Source: Flavobacteriales bacterium UBA4422
GTDB lineage: Bacteria; Bacteroidota; Bacteroidia; Flavobacteriales_G; Salibacteraceae
Direction of reading: 5' to 3'
DNA: 64,000 nucleotides
NCBI GenBank assembly: GCA_002389645.1
Contig: DGQE01000035.1
Location: 1-64,000 of the forward strand
The notes under the pieces are model-generated. The model worked only from the letters and a program-made list of their open reading frames with translations, did not search any database and was not told the origin of the DNA. The translations under genes were made by a program, and so were the position numbers. This document shows, piece by piece, positions 51,776 to 61,022 of the stretch (the first letter of the stretch is position 1; each line of letters begins with the position of its first letter).

Positions 51776-54196
51776 ATGAAGAAATACATCATCATTTTTT
51801 GGGTTATTGTTTTTGCAGGACTGCTTTCCTTCTTTTCCATATTTTATCTCGCTGAAAAGGGGTTTTTAGGAAAAATGCCAACAGTAGAGGATTTACAAAA
51901 CCCATGGAGCGATTTAGCAAGTGAAGTTTATAGTTCGGATGGCAAAATTTTAGGAAAGTATTTCTATCAAAACAGAACAAACATTCACTATCGCGACCTT
52001 TCGCCTTACCTAGTAAACGCGCTTATATCTACCGAGGACGAAAGGTTTCTAGAACATCCAGGAATTGATCTTAAAGGCACATTTAGAGCTATTGCTTACT
52101 TAGGAAGTAAAGGTGGCGCGAGTACTATTACTCAGCAGTTGGCTAAAATGCTTTTTACCGAGCAGCGATCAACCAATAAGTTGAAGCGTATTGTCCAGAA
52201 GGTGCAAGAGTGGATTATATCAGCAAAGCTTGAACGGTTTTATACCAAAGAAGAAATCATTACCATGTATTTCAATCGGTTTGATTTTGTCAATAACGCT
52301 GTGGGAATTAAGTCAGCGTCACAAGTATACTTTAACACATCACCAGACTCATTAAAAGTTCATCAAGCGGCTATGCTGGTGGGAATGGCAAAAAACCCAT
52401 CACTATTTAATCCGGTCAAGGACTATCGAAAGGATACGGTAATGTTGAGGCGAAATGTGGTTTTAGGTCAAATGGTCAGAAACAAGTTCATTACTCAAGC
52501 AGAGTACGATTCACTTTCTCAGCTTCCACTTGATTTGCGTTATACCACGGTTGATCATAGCGAAGGAACAGCTACCTATTTCAGAGAAGAGCTTCGAGGA
52601 AAACTAAAAGAAATACTTCGCCAGAAAAACCCAGAAACAGGAGAATACATCGTTGCTAAGGAAAGTGGTGAGCCTTATAACATTTACAGCGATGGTCTGC
52701 GCATTTTCACCACCATTAACAGCAAGATGCAGCATTATGCTGAGTGGTCAGTTGAGCAATATTTAAAAGAATACCTTCAACCAACATTTTCTCGCGAGTT
52801 AAAAAAGCGGTCAAACTTTCCATTTGCAAGCCTTTCAGAAAAAGAAGTGGCACAGGTGATGAATACGGCAAGAAAACGCACATCAAGGTACCGAGTGCTT
52901 AAGGGTCAAGAGTGCCATAACTGCCATAGAAGAGGTGATTTTGTGCAGCGAGAAACAATCGAAGGCACGGATTATTGGGTTTGTTCGGCAGAAGATTGTG
53001 GTGAATCAAAGCGAATTGTTTCACAAGATTCTATTCCTGTGATATTCGATATTCCAGCTAAAATGAGTGTATTTTCATGGAAAGGAGAAATAGACACCGT
53101 GATGTCGCCAAACGACTCTATTCGCTACTACAAAAGCTTTCTTCAGTCAGGGTTGATGAGTTTAGACCCACATACAGGCCACATTAAAGCTTGGGTTGGT
53201 GGTATTGATCATAAATATTTCGAGTATGACCATGTAAGCTTAGCAAAAAGGCAAGTTGGCTCAACGTTCAAGCCCTTCGTTTATGCCTTAGCATTAGAGG
53301 CGGGCTTATCAGCTTGTCATTTAGTACCAAATATCCCATATACATTCAAAAAGGGCGAGTTTGGTCTATTAAAAGATTGGACACCAGAAAATGAAGGGGA
53401 TGATTATGGCTATGAAGTAACCTTAAAATATGGGTTAGCCAATTCAATGAATACAATCACCGCTTGGGTTATGAGGCGCTTTACCCCACAGGCAGCTGTT
53501 GCGTTTGCTTGGAAGTGTGGAATTCAGTCTCATATTGACCCCGTGCCCTCTTTAGCATTGGGGGTTGCTGATTTAACGCTTCATGAAATGGTAACAGCAT
53601 ACAGCACCTTTGCTAATAGAGGAATGCGCTTGGAGCCCATTTATTTGCTGCGTATTGAAGATAATAGCGGCACGGTGATTTATGAGCCAGCTCAAGATAT
53701 TGTTGAGGTAATGAGTGAAGAACAAGCCTACAAAATGTTGGATATTATGATGGGCGTGACGGAAGGAGAGCGTGGCGGGGCAGAGAATAAGAAAACGGGA
53801 ACGGCAATGCGGATGCATTATGATAGTCCAGATCGAGGCTACGATGGTATTCCGTGGGATTATAAAATAGCAGGTAAAACAGGAACAACACAAGGAAACT
53901 CAGATGGCTGGTTTATGGGCACTGTCCCAGATTTAGTGACGGGAGTTTGGGTTGGCGCTGATGACCGCAGTGTTCGTTTTACGAGAACATCATTGGGCCA
54001 AGGGGCAAATACAGCACTTCCAATTTGGTGTTATTATATGAAAAAAGTTTGGGCAGACTCTGCGTTAGGAGTGAAAGTGAGGCCTTTTGAGGTTCCAGAA
54101 TCTTTAAAAAACTATAAATTCGACTGCAATGATCAATCTTCTGACGGCCAAGGCTTCAATGAAGGAGCGATTGACGCAGAAGGGATATTCGACTAA
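51776..54196 (+). CDS. mrcA: class A penicillin-binding protein 1A with an unusual four-Cys insertion
   Basis: Bifunctional peptidoglycan synthase, 806 residues: N-terminal membrane anchor (2-26), GT51 domain with catalytic E87 in [12 protein letters not shown], and transpeptidase motifs VGSTFKPF (SxxK), ANSMN (SxN) and AGKTGTTQ (KTG). Between the two domains lies a segment with C380, C383, C403 and C408 ([10 protein letters not shown] ... [11 protein letters not shown]), like a zinc ribbon. Relatives I recall have a short Lys/Glu-rich linker here. The order of TP core [23 protein letters not shown] is otherwise normal. Confidence 0.95.
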   Translation: MKKYIIIFWVIVFAGLLSFFSIFYLAEKGFLGKMPTVEDLQNPWSDLASEVYSSDGKILGKYFYQNRTNIHYRDLSPYLVNALISTEDERFLEHPGIDLKGTFRAIAYLGSKGGASTITQQLAKMLFTEQRSTNKLKRIVQKVQEWIISAKLERFYTKEEIITMYFNRFDFVNNAVGIKSASQVYFNTSPDSLKVHQAAMLVGMAKNPSLFNPVKDYRKDTVMLRRNVVLGQMVRNKFITQAEYDSLSQLPLDLRYTTVDHSEGTATYFREELRGKLKEILRQKNPETGEYIVAKESGEPYNIYSDGLRIFTTINSKMQHYAEWSVEQYLKEYLQPTFSRELKKRSNFPFASLSEKEVAQVMNTARKRTSRYRVLKGQECHNCHRRGDFVQRETIEGTDYWVCSAEDCGESKRIVSQDSIPVIFDIPAKMSVFSWKGEIDTVMSPNDSIRYYKSFLQSGLMSLDPHTGHIKAWVGGIDHKYFEYDHVSLAKRQVGSTFKPFVYALALEAGLSACHLVPNIPYTFKKGEFGLLKDWTPENEGDDYGYEVTLKYGLANSMNTITAWVMRRFTPQAAVAFAWKCGIQSHIDPVPSLALGVADLTLHEMVTAYSTFANRGMRLEPIYLLRIEDNSGTVIYEPAQDIVEVMSEEQAYKMLDIMMGVTEGERGGAENKKTGTAMRMHYDSPDRGYDGIPWDYKIAGKTGTTQGNSDGWFMGTVPDLVTGVWVGADDRSVRFTRTSLGQGANTALPIWCYYMKKVWADSALGVKVRPFEVPESLKNYKFDCNDQSSDGQGFNEGAIDAEGIFD

Positions 54197-54207
54197 AAAC
54201 ATTCATC

Positions 54208-54912
54208 ATGGCAATCAATAAGGTAGTTAGCAGCGCAGAAGCGGCAATTGAAGGATTAAAAGACGAAATGACCGTCATGTTTGGTGGCTTCGGTTTGTGT
54301 GGTATTCCTGAAAACGCAATAGCCGCAGTTCGTACTAAGGGCGCCAAAGGCCTAACATGTATTTCAAACAATGCCGGTGTTGATGGCTTTGGGTTAGGAG
54401 TATTGTTGGAGTCTCGGCAAGTAAAAAAGATGATCTCATCTTATGTAGGTGAAAACGATGAGTTCGAGCGCCAAATGCTAAGCGGTGAGCTCGAAGTTGA
54501 GCTTATTCCTCAAGGAACCCTTGCTGAACGCTGCAGAGCTGCAGGAGCTGGAATTCCGGCCTTTTTCACACCCGCTGGATATGGAACTGAAGTTGCCCTT
54601 GGAAAAGAAGTAAGGTGGTTTAATAACAAGCCGCACCTTTTAGAATTAGCATTTGACGCATCGTTTGCTTTCGTCAAGGCTGATAAAGGAGATACAGCTG
54701 GTAATTTAATTTTTAACGCTACTGCACGAAACTTTAATCACGCCATGGCAATGGCGGGTAAAATTACCGTGGCTGAAGTTGAAGAGCTGGTTCCAGTAGG
54801 TGAGTTAGATCCTAATGAAATTCATACACCAGGAATTTTTATTCAGAGGGTTTTCAAAGGAGAATCATTTGAAAAGCGCATAGAGCAAAGAACGGTTAGA
54901 CAAATGAGCTAA
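54208..54912 (+). CDS. scoA: succinyl-CoA:3-ketoacid CoA-transferase subunit A
   Basis: Transfers CoA from succinyl-CoA to acetoacetate; works with ScoB. 234 residues with the signature [59 protein letters not shown] and [13 protein letters not shown]. It starts 11 bases after the PBP1A stop. scoB is not adjacent: a membrane gene lies between. Confidence 0.95.
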   Translation: MAINKVVSSAEAAIEGLKDEMTVMFGGFGLCGIPENAIAAVRTKGAKGLTCISNNAGVDGFGLGVLLESRQVKKMISSYVGENDEFERQMLSGELEVELIPQGTLAERCRAAGAGIPAFFTPAGYGTEVALGKEVRWFNNKPHLLELAFDASFAFVKADKGDTAGNLIFNATARNFNHAMAMAGKITVAEVEELVPVGELDPNEIHTPGIFIQRVFKGESFEKRIEQRTVRQMS

Positions 54913-54967
54913 ACGTTTATGCCAAACGTCAAGAAGTTCAGTAGAAGTGACGTTGTAGTTTTAGCGC

Positions 54968-56683
54968 TTGGGTGCTTGGCTTGTAGTAATCGTTAAAGCG
55001 CTGCTAACACCAATAACGATTGACGAAGCTTCCACCTTTATTGACTTTATCAGGACTAAAGCATTTATTCCAGGTTTTTCGATTTGGGAAGCCAACAATC
55101 ATCTTTTAAACTCCGCATTATCAATTGTTACGGTTGAGCTATTTGGTAATGGTGTTTTTGCAATGCGATTGCCAAATGTCTTAGCTTTTGGTTTGCTTGT
55201 GACCCAAGTGTGTGGGTTTGCTACAAACCACATTCAGCGACTTCAATCAGCTGTGGCGCTCGGCTTTGTGATGTTTTGCTCACCGCTAATCATTGACCTT
55301 TTTAGTCTATGCAGAGGTTATGGGCTGTCTTTTGCGTTGTTGCTTTGGTTTATTAATGCTTTCGTTAAGGCGATCAATAATCCGCAAAAGCGTCACTGGA
55401 TGACCCTTGTGGTTGGGTGTTTAATGGTTTTAGCCAACCTTAACCTTGTTTCAATCTATATAGCAGGGTTTGTTGTTCTTAGCATAAACTCTTGGCGGTA
55501 TAAGTCCCGGCAGTTAGCAGTGAAGATGATCGGAGCGCTGATAATTTTAAGCGCAACATTGTATGGAATGGTTTTAAAAGAAAGTGGGTTTTTATACTTT
55601 GGAACGGATGATTTCATTGATATTAGCCTTGGCGTTACAAGCGAGCTATATACCGGGCTAATAGGAGTGTGGTGGCTTTATATTCCAATGATGCTGCTAG
55701 CTTCGGTATTTGTGTTTTTCAAAAATCAATATGGGTTTGAACTTAACACATCTAAGTCATTGTTTATTTTAACTCTTGTCTCATTTTCCGCTCCAATAGC
55801 CCAGCATGTGCTTTTGGATTCACCTTTTCAAGTTGAGCGAACATTTGCACATTCATTTATTATTCTCTCAATGACCTTTGTTTATGAAGCGGATAGAGTG
55901 TCAAAACTCTCCTCTTGGTTTGCCTTATTTTGTTCTTCTTTGATTGTATGGGGCTCTTTTGTAAGTCTTAAACCAAATAGGTCAAATCTATGGCAGAATG
56001 AGATTATCCCAGAGGGAGTGATGGCTGAGCTCGAGTCGTTTAAGTCATCAAATGGAGCGCCTATTATAGTTTCAAACTTTAAAGCGTTGAGCAGTTGGGA
56101 GTATTTGAATATAGAAAGTAATAATTCATTTATATACATCCCTTTTACCCAGTCGAGCGCTGCAATTACTTCAGCAGATTACTTGTTTTTGAAAAAAGAG
56201 AGTGAAGTTATAACCACGGACTATGATACGCTTATAGCTCAGGATGAGGCAGATTATGTTCTCCTGAAAAGAGCACAACAACCCAACATTATTATTGATT
56301 CAAGTTCAATTATTACTGAATTTCCTGATGATGGTCAGGAGTACTTTAATGTTTTGAGTGACTCAATCTTGAACGAATTCTCAAAGCCGAAGGTGTTAAA
56401 CCTGGTGTTTGAACTCACGCTTGAAGACAATTTAAAGGAAGTGCAATTGGTAATATCAGAAAGCACAAACAGCAAGTCAGTAAGGTCTGTATTTGACCTT
56501 CATCACTATATGGAAACTGAACAACCCAATAATAGCACTCCATTTCATATTCGATTTCCATTGAGCCTAAAGGGCCAGCCTTTGGTGAGTGTTTATTTTT
56601 GGAATGTTGATCGATCTTCAATCCAGTTTAAAAATTGCGAGTTAAGGCTAGAAACGCACCAACTTCGTGATAATAATCTATAA
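54968..56683 (+). CDS. GT-C-like membrane glycosyltransferase, possible N-terminal frameshift
   Basis: At least 571 residues, about ten membrane helices in the first 340 residues and a soluble C-terminal part (about 370-571). Features of GT-C/ArnT-type enzymes: the acidic pair after helix 1 (PITIDEASTFIDF), NNHLLNSALSIVTVELFGNG and LFSLCRGYGLSFALLLW. This frame has no ATG near its beginning; TTG 54968 is the first possible start and an in-frame TAG lies at 54962. An ATG at 54919, 6 bases after scoA, opens another frame (MPNVKKFSRSDVVVLALG) that would join this one perfectly if one G of GGG 54970-54972 were absent. The true gene may thus be 54919-56683 with a one-base shift. Confidence 0.72.
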   Translation: MGAWLVVIVKALLTPITIDEASTFIDFIRTKAFIPGFSIWEANNHLLNSALSIVTVELFGNGVFAMRLPNVLAFGLLVTQVCGFATNHIQRLQSAVALGFVMFCSPLIIDLFSLCRGYGLSFALLLWFINAFVKAINNPQKRHWMTLVVGCLMVLANLNLVSIYIAGFVVLSINSWRYKSRQLAVKMIGALIILSATLYGMVLKESGFLYFGTDDFIDISLGVTSELYTGLIGVWWLYIPMMLLASVFVFFKNQYGFELNTSKSLFILTLVSFSAPIAQHVLLDSPFQVERTFAHSFIILSMTFVYEADRVSKLSSWFALFCSSLIVWGSFVSLKPNRSNLWQNEIIPEGVMAELESFKSSNGAPIIVSNFKALSSWEYLNIESNNSFIYIPFTQSSAAITSADYLFLKKESEVITTDYDTLIAQDEADYVLLKRAQQPNIIIDSSSIITEFPDDGQEYFNVLSDSILNEFSKPKVLNLVFELTLEDNLKEVQLVISESTNSKSVRSVFDLHHYMETEQPNNSTPFHIRFPLSLKGQPLVSVYFWNVDRSSIQFKNCELRLETHQLRDNNL

Positions 56684-56692
56684 ATTCGACCC

Positions 56693-57349
56693 ATGGCACT
56701 AGATAAAAATGGAATAGCTCAGAGAATTGCGCAAGAGCTAAGAGATGGATACTATGTAAACCTTGGTATTGGTATTCCAACACTTGTTGCAAATTATATT
56801 CCTTCAGGAATTGATGTTGAGTTTCAATCGGAGAATGGAATGTTGGGTATGGGTCCTTTTCCTTTTGAAGGTGAAGAAGATGCTGACCTGATCAACGCAG
56901 GAAAGCAAACCATTACAGCTGTGCCAGGTGCCGTTTATTTTGACTCTTCTACGAGTTTTGCAATGATTCGGGGACAGCATGTAGGTCTTACAGTTCTTGG
57001 CGCCATGGAAGTAAGTGACCAAGGTGATATTGCCAACTGGAAAATTCCGGGAATGATGGTCAAAGGAATGGGGGGCGCTATGGATTTAGTGGCTTCTGCA
57101 AAGAATATTATTGTTGCCATGATGCACACCAATAAGAGGGGTGAGTCTAAGCTTTTAAGACAATGTACCCTTCCACTAACAGGGGTTAAATGCGTAACTC
57201 GCGTAGTAACCAACTTGGCTGTGTTAGATATTACAGAAAAAGGCTTCAAATTGGTTGAAAGAGCGCCTGGTGTGTCTGTTGACGAAATCAAAGCGGCAAC
57301 GGAAGGGCGTTTAATTATTGAAGGAGATATTCCTGAAATGAAGCTCTAA
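56693..57349 (+). CDS. scoB: succinyl-CoA:3-ketoacid CoA-transferase subunit B
   Basis: 218 residues with the catalytic Glu E47 in EFQSENGMLGMGP, the start NGIAQRIAQELRDGYYVNLGIGIPTLV, and the family blocks GGAMDLVASAKNIIVAMMH and LPLTGVKCVTRVVTNLAV. It pairs with scoA but is 1.8 kb away, with a membrane gene in between. Confidence 0.96.
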   Translation: MALDKNGIAQRIAQELRDGYYVNLGIGIPTLVANYIPSGIDVEFQSENGMLGMGPFPFEGEEDADLINAGKQTITAVPGAVYFDSSTSFAMIRGQHVGLTVLGAMEVSDQGDIANWKIPGMMVKGMGGAMDLVASAKNIIVAMMHTNKRGESKLLRQCTLPLTGVKCVTRVVTNLAVLDITEKGFKLVERAPGVSVDEIKAATEGRLIIEGDIPEMKL

Positions 57350-57392
57350 ACAAATGGTGAACAAAACACCCTCAATTCTTCTTTAAAACGTT

Positions 57393-58385
57393 ATGGTATT
57401 AGTTATTGGCGCAACAGGAATAGTTGGCTCTCATATTGCAATTGAGCTGTTGAGAGCCGGGGAGGAGGTGCGCGTACTTCACAGGAAGTCATCAGACTTT
57501 GTGGCTTTGAATCAACTCCTGAAGTTTCACGAACTGCCTAATACGGTGAGTTTCTTCGAGGGAGACATTACCGACCCTGTTGTTCTTGCGGAGGCGGTCA
57601 AGGAGTGTGATCAGGTTTATCATTGTGCGGCAGTTGTCTCCTTTGACCCATATGATGCAAGGTTGCTGCACGAAACAAATGTTTTAGGCACCGATAACGT
57701 GGTGAACGCCTGTTTGCACTCCAACATTTCACTAATTTACATCAGTTCTACCGCAACTATTGGTGATGTTGTAATAAATGATGAACGGACGGAAGAAAGT
57801 AATTGGGTCTCTGATAAAGGAAAGTCAGATTACACGTTAAGTAAGCGCTATGCAGAATTGGAAGTGTTTAGAGGAGTGCAAGAAGGCCTTGACGCGACAG
57901 TAGTAAATCCGGGTGTCATATTGGGACCAGGAAAGTGGGGAACCAGCAGCACTACAATTTTTCTTTCAGGTTTAAAGGGGCTCACGTTCTATCCATCTGG
58001 AAGCAATGGTTTTGTTGACGCAAGGGATGTTGCGGAATTTACCATTTCGCTGTCAAAAAAGAGGGGTGTTAAAGGAAGGCACTTGCTCATTGGTGAAAAC
58101 ATGTCGTTTAAAGACCTATTCACCACATTTCATCATTTATTCGGAAGTAAAAAGCCTTCAATCGCTATTCCTAAGTCGCTTGTTATGTCAACAGTAAAGG
58201 CATTATCCGTTTTGGAAAAGTTGAAGTTAAGTCCATTGAAATTGACATCTGAAAACCTAAAGTCAGCATATAGAAAAAGGGTTTATTCCAACCAAAAGAT
58301 GGCCGAACTAGGCTATGACTTCAGGTCAGTACAGGATGCTCTGACCTACACGAATGAAGTTTATAAAATGCACACTGGCGCCTAA
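57393..58385 (+). CDS. NAD-dependent epimerase/dehydratase (extended SDR)
   Basis: 330 residues. NAD(P) motif GATGIVGSHI (6-15), SSTATIG strand with catalytic Thr/Ser, and YTLSKRYAE (YxxxK). The form resembles dihydroflavonol-reductase/3-beta-HSD-like SDRs. Substrate unknown. It ends at 58385, directly against the DUF4296 gene on the other strand. Confidence 0.88.
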   Translation: MVLVIGATGIVGSHIAIELLRAGEEVRVLHRKSSDFVALNQLLKFHELPNTVSFFEGDITDPVVLAEAVKECDQVYHCAAVVSFDPYDARLLHETNVLGTDNVVNACLHSNISLIYISSTATIGDVVINDERTEESNWVSDKGKSDYTLSKRYAELEVFRGVQEGLDATVVNPGVILGPGKWGTSSTTIFLSGLKGLTFYPSGSNGFVDARDVAEFTISLSKKRGVKGRHLLIGENMSFKDLFTTFHHLFGSKKPSIAIPKSLVMSTVKALSVLEKLKLSPLKLTSENLKSAYRKRVYSNQKMAELGYDFRSVQDALTYTNEVYKMHTGA

Positions 58386-58784
58386 TTAACGCTTTTTAGA
58401 ATTAACGGCCTTCAGAGAGTCCTGTGATTCTACCCTTTTTAAAACTGCCAACTTTGTGCTCAATATTTCCATAGAGAGGTCGTAGATTTCCTCCATTTCT
58501 ACGTAATTATCTTTCCAGTAATTGAGGCTTTCAATAAACCGCTCTTTTGAAATATCGGCCGTATCAAAATAATGGTTAAAACCTTGTCTAGCTTCAAGCT
58601 GTAAACTTTTCTTTCTTACATCTCGGTGACGCATTGCGGCATCAATAATATGCACTTGACTTAAATAAAAAGACATGCTGTCTTTTGAAAGCACATGTGC
58701 TGGCTTCTGACGTACCTCTTCTTCATTTGAACCACAGCTTTGGACAGAAATCAGCAAGAAAAGAAGAGCGCAGTAACGAATCAT
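58386..58784 (-). CDS. DUF4296-family lipoprotein
   Basis: 132 residues, lipobox LISVQSC after a short signal. Mature helical protein with FYLSQVHIIDAAMRHRD, FNHYFDTADISKERFIESLNYW and an all-helical C-terminus, matching the Bacteroidota DUF4296 pattern. Function unknown. ATGA overlap with the dihydroorotase gene. Confidence 0.85.
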   Translation of the reverse strand: MIRYCALLFLLISVQSCGSNEEEVRQKPAHVLSKDSMSFYLSQVHIIDAAMRHRDVRKKSLQLEARQGFNHYFDTADISKERFIESLNYWKDNYVEMEEIYDLSMEILSTKLAVLKRVESQDSLKAVNSKKR

Positions 58785-60127
58785 CGTTCGAACGTTATCG
58801 CTTGGCCCTTCACTGTTTCATCAAACTTTCCTTGATGATACACGCGCCTTCCGTTCACAAATGTTGAATCAATAATGGAGCTGAAGGTGTGTCCTTCAAA
58901 TGGAGACCAGCCGCACTTATAAAGCAAGTTAGATTTTTCAACCGTTTGTTGAGCATTGAGGTCAATCAATGCTATGTCAGCGTAATAGCCTTTGCGAATA
59001 AAGCCTCTTTTATGGATATGAAAGCAAGTGGCAGGTGCGTGTGATAGTTTTTCAACGGCTCGTTCAATACTAATTCTTCCCTCTTTTACAAAGTCCATCA
59101 TGGCCTGTAAAGAATGCTGGATAAGCGGCCCACCTGACGGTGCTGACCAATAGTTTTGAGATTTCTCTTCAATGGTATGCGGTGCGTGATCGGTGGCTAC
59201 TATGTCAATTCTATCATCGAGCAAAGCTTTCCAAACCCCTTCGCGGTCGTCAGCCGTTTTAACGGCAGGGTTCCATTTGATGTATGTCCCTTTGTTATCA
59301 TAATCAGCATCAGTAAACCATAGGTGGTGAATGCAAGCCTCAGCAGTTAAACGCTTGTCTTTTAGAGGAATATCGTTTCTGAACAACTCCGTTTCTTTGG
59401 CTGTACTGATGTGCAATATGTGCAGTCGTGTATCGTGTTTTGCTGCAAGTGCCGCGGCCTTACTTGAAGATAAGTAGCAAGCCTCGGCTGAGCGAATCAA
59501 AGGGTGGGCGCTCATTGGTACATTATCACCATATCGTTCTTTGTATATAGCGCTGTTTGCCCTAATGGTCGCCTCATCTTCACAATGAGTGGCTATAAGA
59601 AGCTTCGTTTTAGAGAATATCTTATCAAGAGCTTCAGTATTGTCAACAAGCATATTGCCGGTAGAAGAGCCCATAAAAATTTTAATACCGCAAACGTTTT
59701 TAGGGTCTGTGGCTAATACTTGATCAAGGTTGTCATTTGTAGCCCCGAAAAAGAAAGAATGATTGGCTAAAGAAACGTCAGCAGCACGGTCAAATTTTTT
59801 CTGAAGTTCTTCTTGAGTAGTGGTTTGAGGATTCGTGTTGGGCATTTCCATAAACGTGGTTGTCCCTCCGGCTATACCAGCTTTGGCACCGGTATAAAAT
59901 TCTTCTTTATGCATGAGCCCGGGTTCACGAAAATGAACTTGGTCATCAATTACACCAGGAACAAGAGTTAATCCTTTTGCTTCAATTACTTCTACATCAT
60001 CAGAAAGCTCTTCAGGTAAGTTTCCCTCAAAAACCTCTTTAATAAACTCTCCTTCAATTAGAACATGCCCGGTGAACGATGTCCCTTCATTTACAATGGC
60101 TGCGTTGGAAATAAGTGTCTGTTTCAT
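58781..60127 (-). CDS. pyrC: dihydroorotase
   Basis: Pyrimidine biosynthesis, closing carbamoyl-aspartate to dihydroorotate. 448 residues from ATG 60127 (MKQTLISNAAIVNEG). Metal motif VIDDQVHFREPG (the HxH pair is represented by H and the following region as in class I DHOases), then FMEMPNTNP, ATHCEDE, LHILHISTAKE and ATDHAPHT. The start overlaps the glycosyltransferase stop (ATGA). The longer frame to 60157 is rejected on that ground. Confidence 0.93.
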   Translation of the reverse strand: MKQTLISNAAIVNEGTSFTGHVLIEGEFIKEVFEGNLPEELSDDVEVIEAKGLTLVPGVIDDQVHFREPGLMHKEEFYTGAKAGIAGGTTTFMEMPNTNPQTTTQEELQKKFDRAADVSLANHSFFFGATNDNLDQVLATDPKNVCGIKIFMGSSTGNMLVDNTEALDKIFSKTKLLIATHCEDEATIRANSAIYKERYGDNVPMSAHPLIRSAEACYLSSSKAAALAAKHDTRLHILHISTAKETELFRNDIPLKDKRLTAEACIHHLWFTDADYDNKGTYIKWNPAVKTADDREGVWKALLDDRIDIVATDHAPHTIEEKSQNYWSAPSGGPLIQHSLQAMMDFVKEGRISIERAVEKLSHAPATCFHIHKRGFIRKGYYADIALIDLNAQQTVEKSNLLYKCGWSPFEGHTFSSIIDSTFVNGRRVYHQGKFDETVKGQAITFER

Positions 60128-60834
60128 ATCATAAAGCGCATTTGTAAAACACCCCAAAAAGCCTCTTTAAAGATGCCTGAGCTCATTTTTGAAGTCCCAG
60201 CTACACGATCAGTAAATACAATCGGCACTTCTACCAGTTTGAATTTCTTTTTCCAAGCGCGGTATTTCATTTCAATTTGAAATGCGTAGCCGATGAACTT
60301 AACATCATCCAGCGCAATAGCTTCTAGCACCTTTCTTCTGTAGCACTTGAACCCTGCCGTGGTGTCTTTAATGTTCATCCATAGCACCAGACGAACGTAC
60401 ACCGAGGCATAGTATGACATCAATACTCGACCAATGGGCCAGTTGGCAACCTTTCCGCCTTTCACATAGCGTGAACCGATGGCCACATCAGCACCTTGAT
60501 TTTTGGTGGCGTCATAAAGTCGAAGAAGATCATCTGGATCGTGCGAAAAATCGCAGTCCATTTCGAAGAAATATTCGTAATCGCGCTCCAACCCCCATTT
60601 AAAACCATGGATATAGGCTGTTCCTAACCCAAGCTTTCCTTTACGTTCGGTGATGTGCAGCTTTCCTTCAAAGTCTTTTTGGAGGGACTTTACTATTGCC
60701 GCAGTGCCGTCTGGGGAACCATCATCAACTATAAGTAAATGAAAATCTGCGGGCAACGAAAATACTTTTCGAACCATCTTTTCGATGTTCTCTTTTTCGT
60801 TGTATGTGGGTATGATTACTAGGGCCTCTGACAT
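60124..60834 (-). CDS. Dpm1-like polyprenol-phosphate glycosyltransferase (GT2)
   Basis: 236 residues, GT2 fold: VIIPTYNEKENIEKMV, DDGSPDGTAAIV, GLGTAYIHGFKWG, MDCDFSHDPDDLL, IGSRYVKGG and AGFKCYRRKVLE. These are the dolichol-phosphate mannose synthase features; no C-terminal membrane helices, as in bacterial Dpm1-type enzymes. It should make polyprenyl-phosphate mannose or glucose on the cytoplasmic face. First gene of a three-gene minus operon. Confidence 0.92.
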   Translation of the reverse strand: MSEALVIIPTYNEKENIEKMVRKVFSLPADFHLLIVDDGSPDGTAAIVKSLQKDFEGKLHITERKGKLGLGTAYIHGFKWGLERDYEYFFEMDCDFSHDPDDLLRLYDATKNQGADVAIGSRYVKGGKVANWPIGRVLMSYYASVYVRLVLWMNIKDTTAGFKCYRRKVLEAIALDDVKFIGYAFQIEMKYRAWKKKFKLVEVPIVFTDRVAGTSKMSSGIFKEAFWGVLQMRFMI

Positions 60835-60854
60835 TTCAAAAAAAGCAATACGGG

Positions 60855-60862
60855 CGAAGATA
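60855..60862 (-). promoter_or_regulatory. -7 box (TATCTTCG) for the Dpm1-pyrC-DUF4296 operon
   Basis: The minus strand reads TATCTTCG (TAnnTTCG), 20 bases before ATG 60834. Confidence 0.5.
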
Positions 60863-60901
60863 CTTTGAAAAGTTTGATCGGCATTTCATCAACTTGAAAC
60901 T

Positions 60902-60936
60902 CTCTGATGTTTTGCAATTATTAGCAAACGGCAGAG
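60902..60936. repeat. stem-loop in the divergent intergenic region
   Basis: CTCTG (60902-60906) pairs with CAGAG (60932-60936) and GTTTTGC (60909-60915) with GCAAAC (60924-60929), around loop AATTATTA. It lies between the Dpm1 and T9SS-cargo genes. It is not followed directly by a T-run (nine T appear near 60950), so it may be an operator rather than a terminator. Confidence 0.4.
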
Positions 60937-61022
60937 GGCAATAAATATTTTTTTTTCGATGGTTTAAGGTCAATTTTCGATTAATCGTCTATTTTCATCG
61001 AACAACTTTATAAATTCATATT

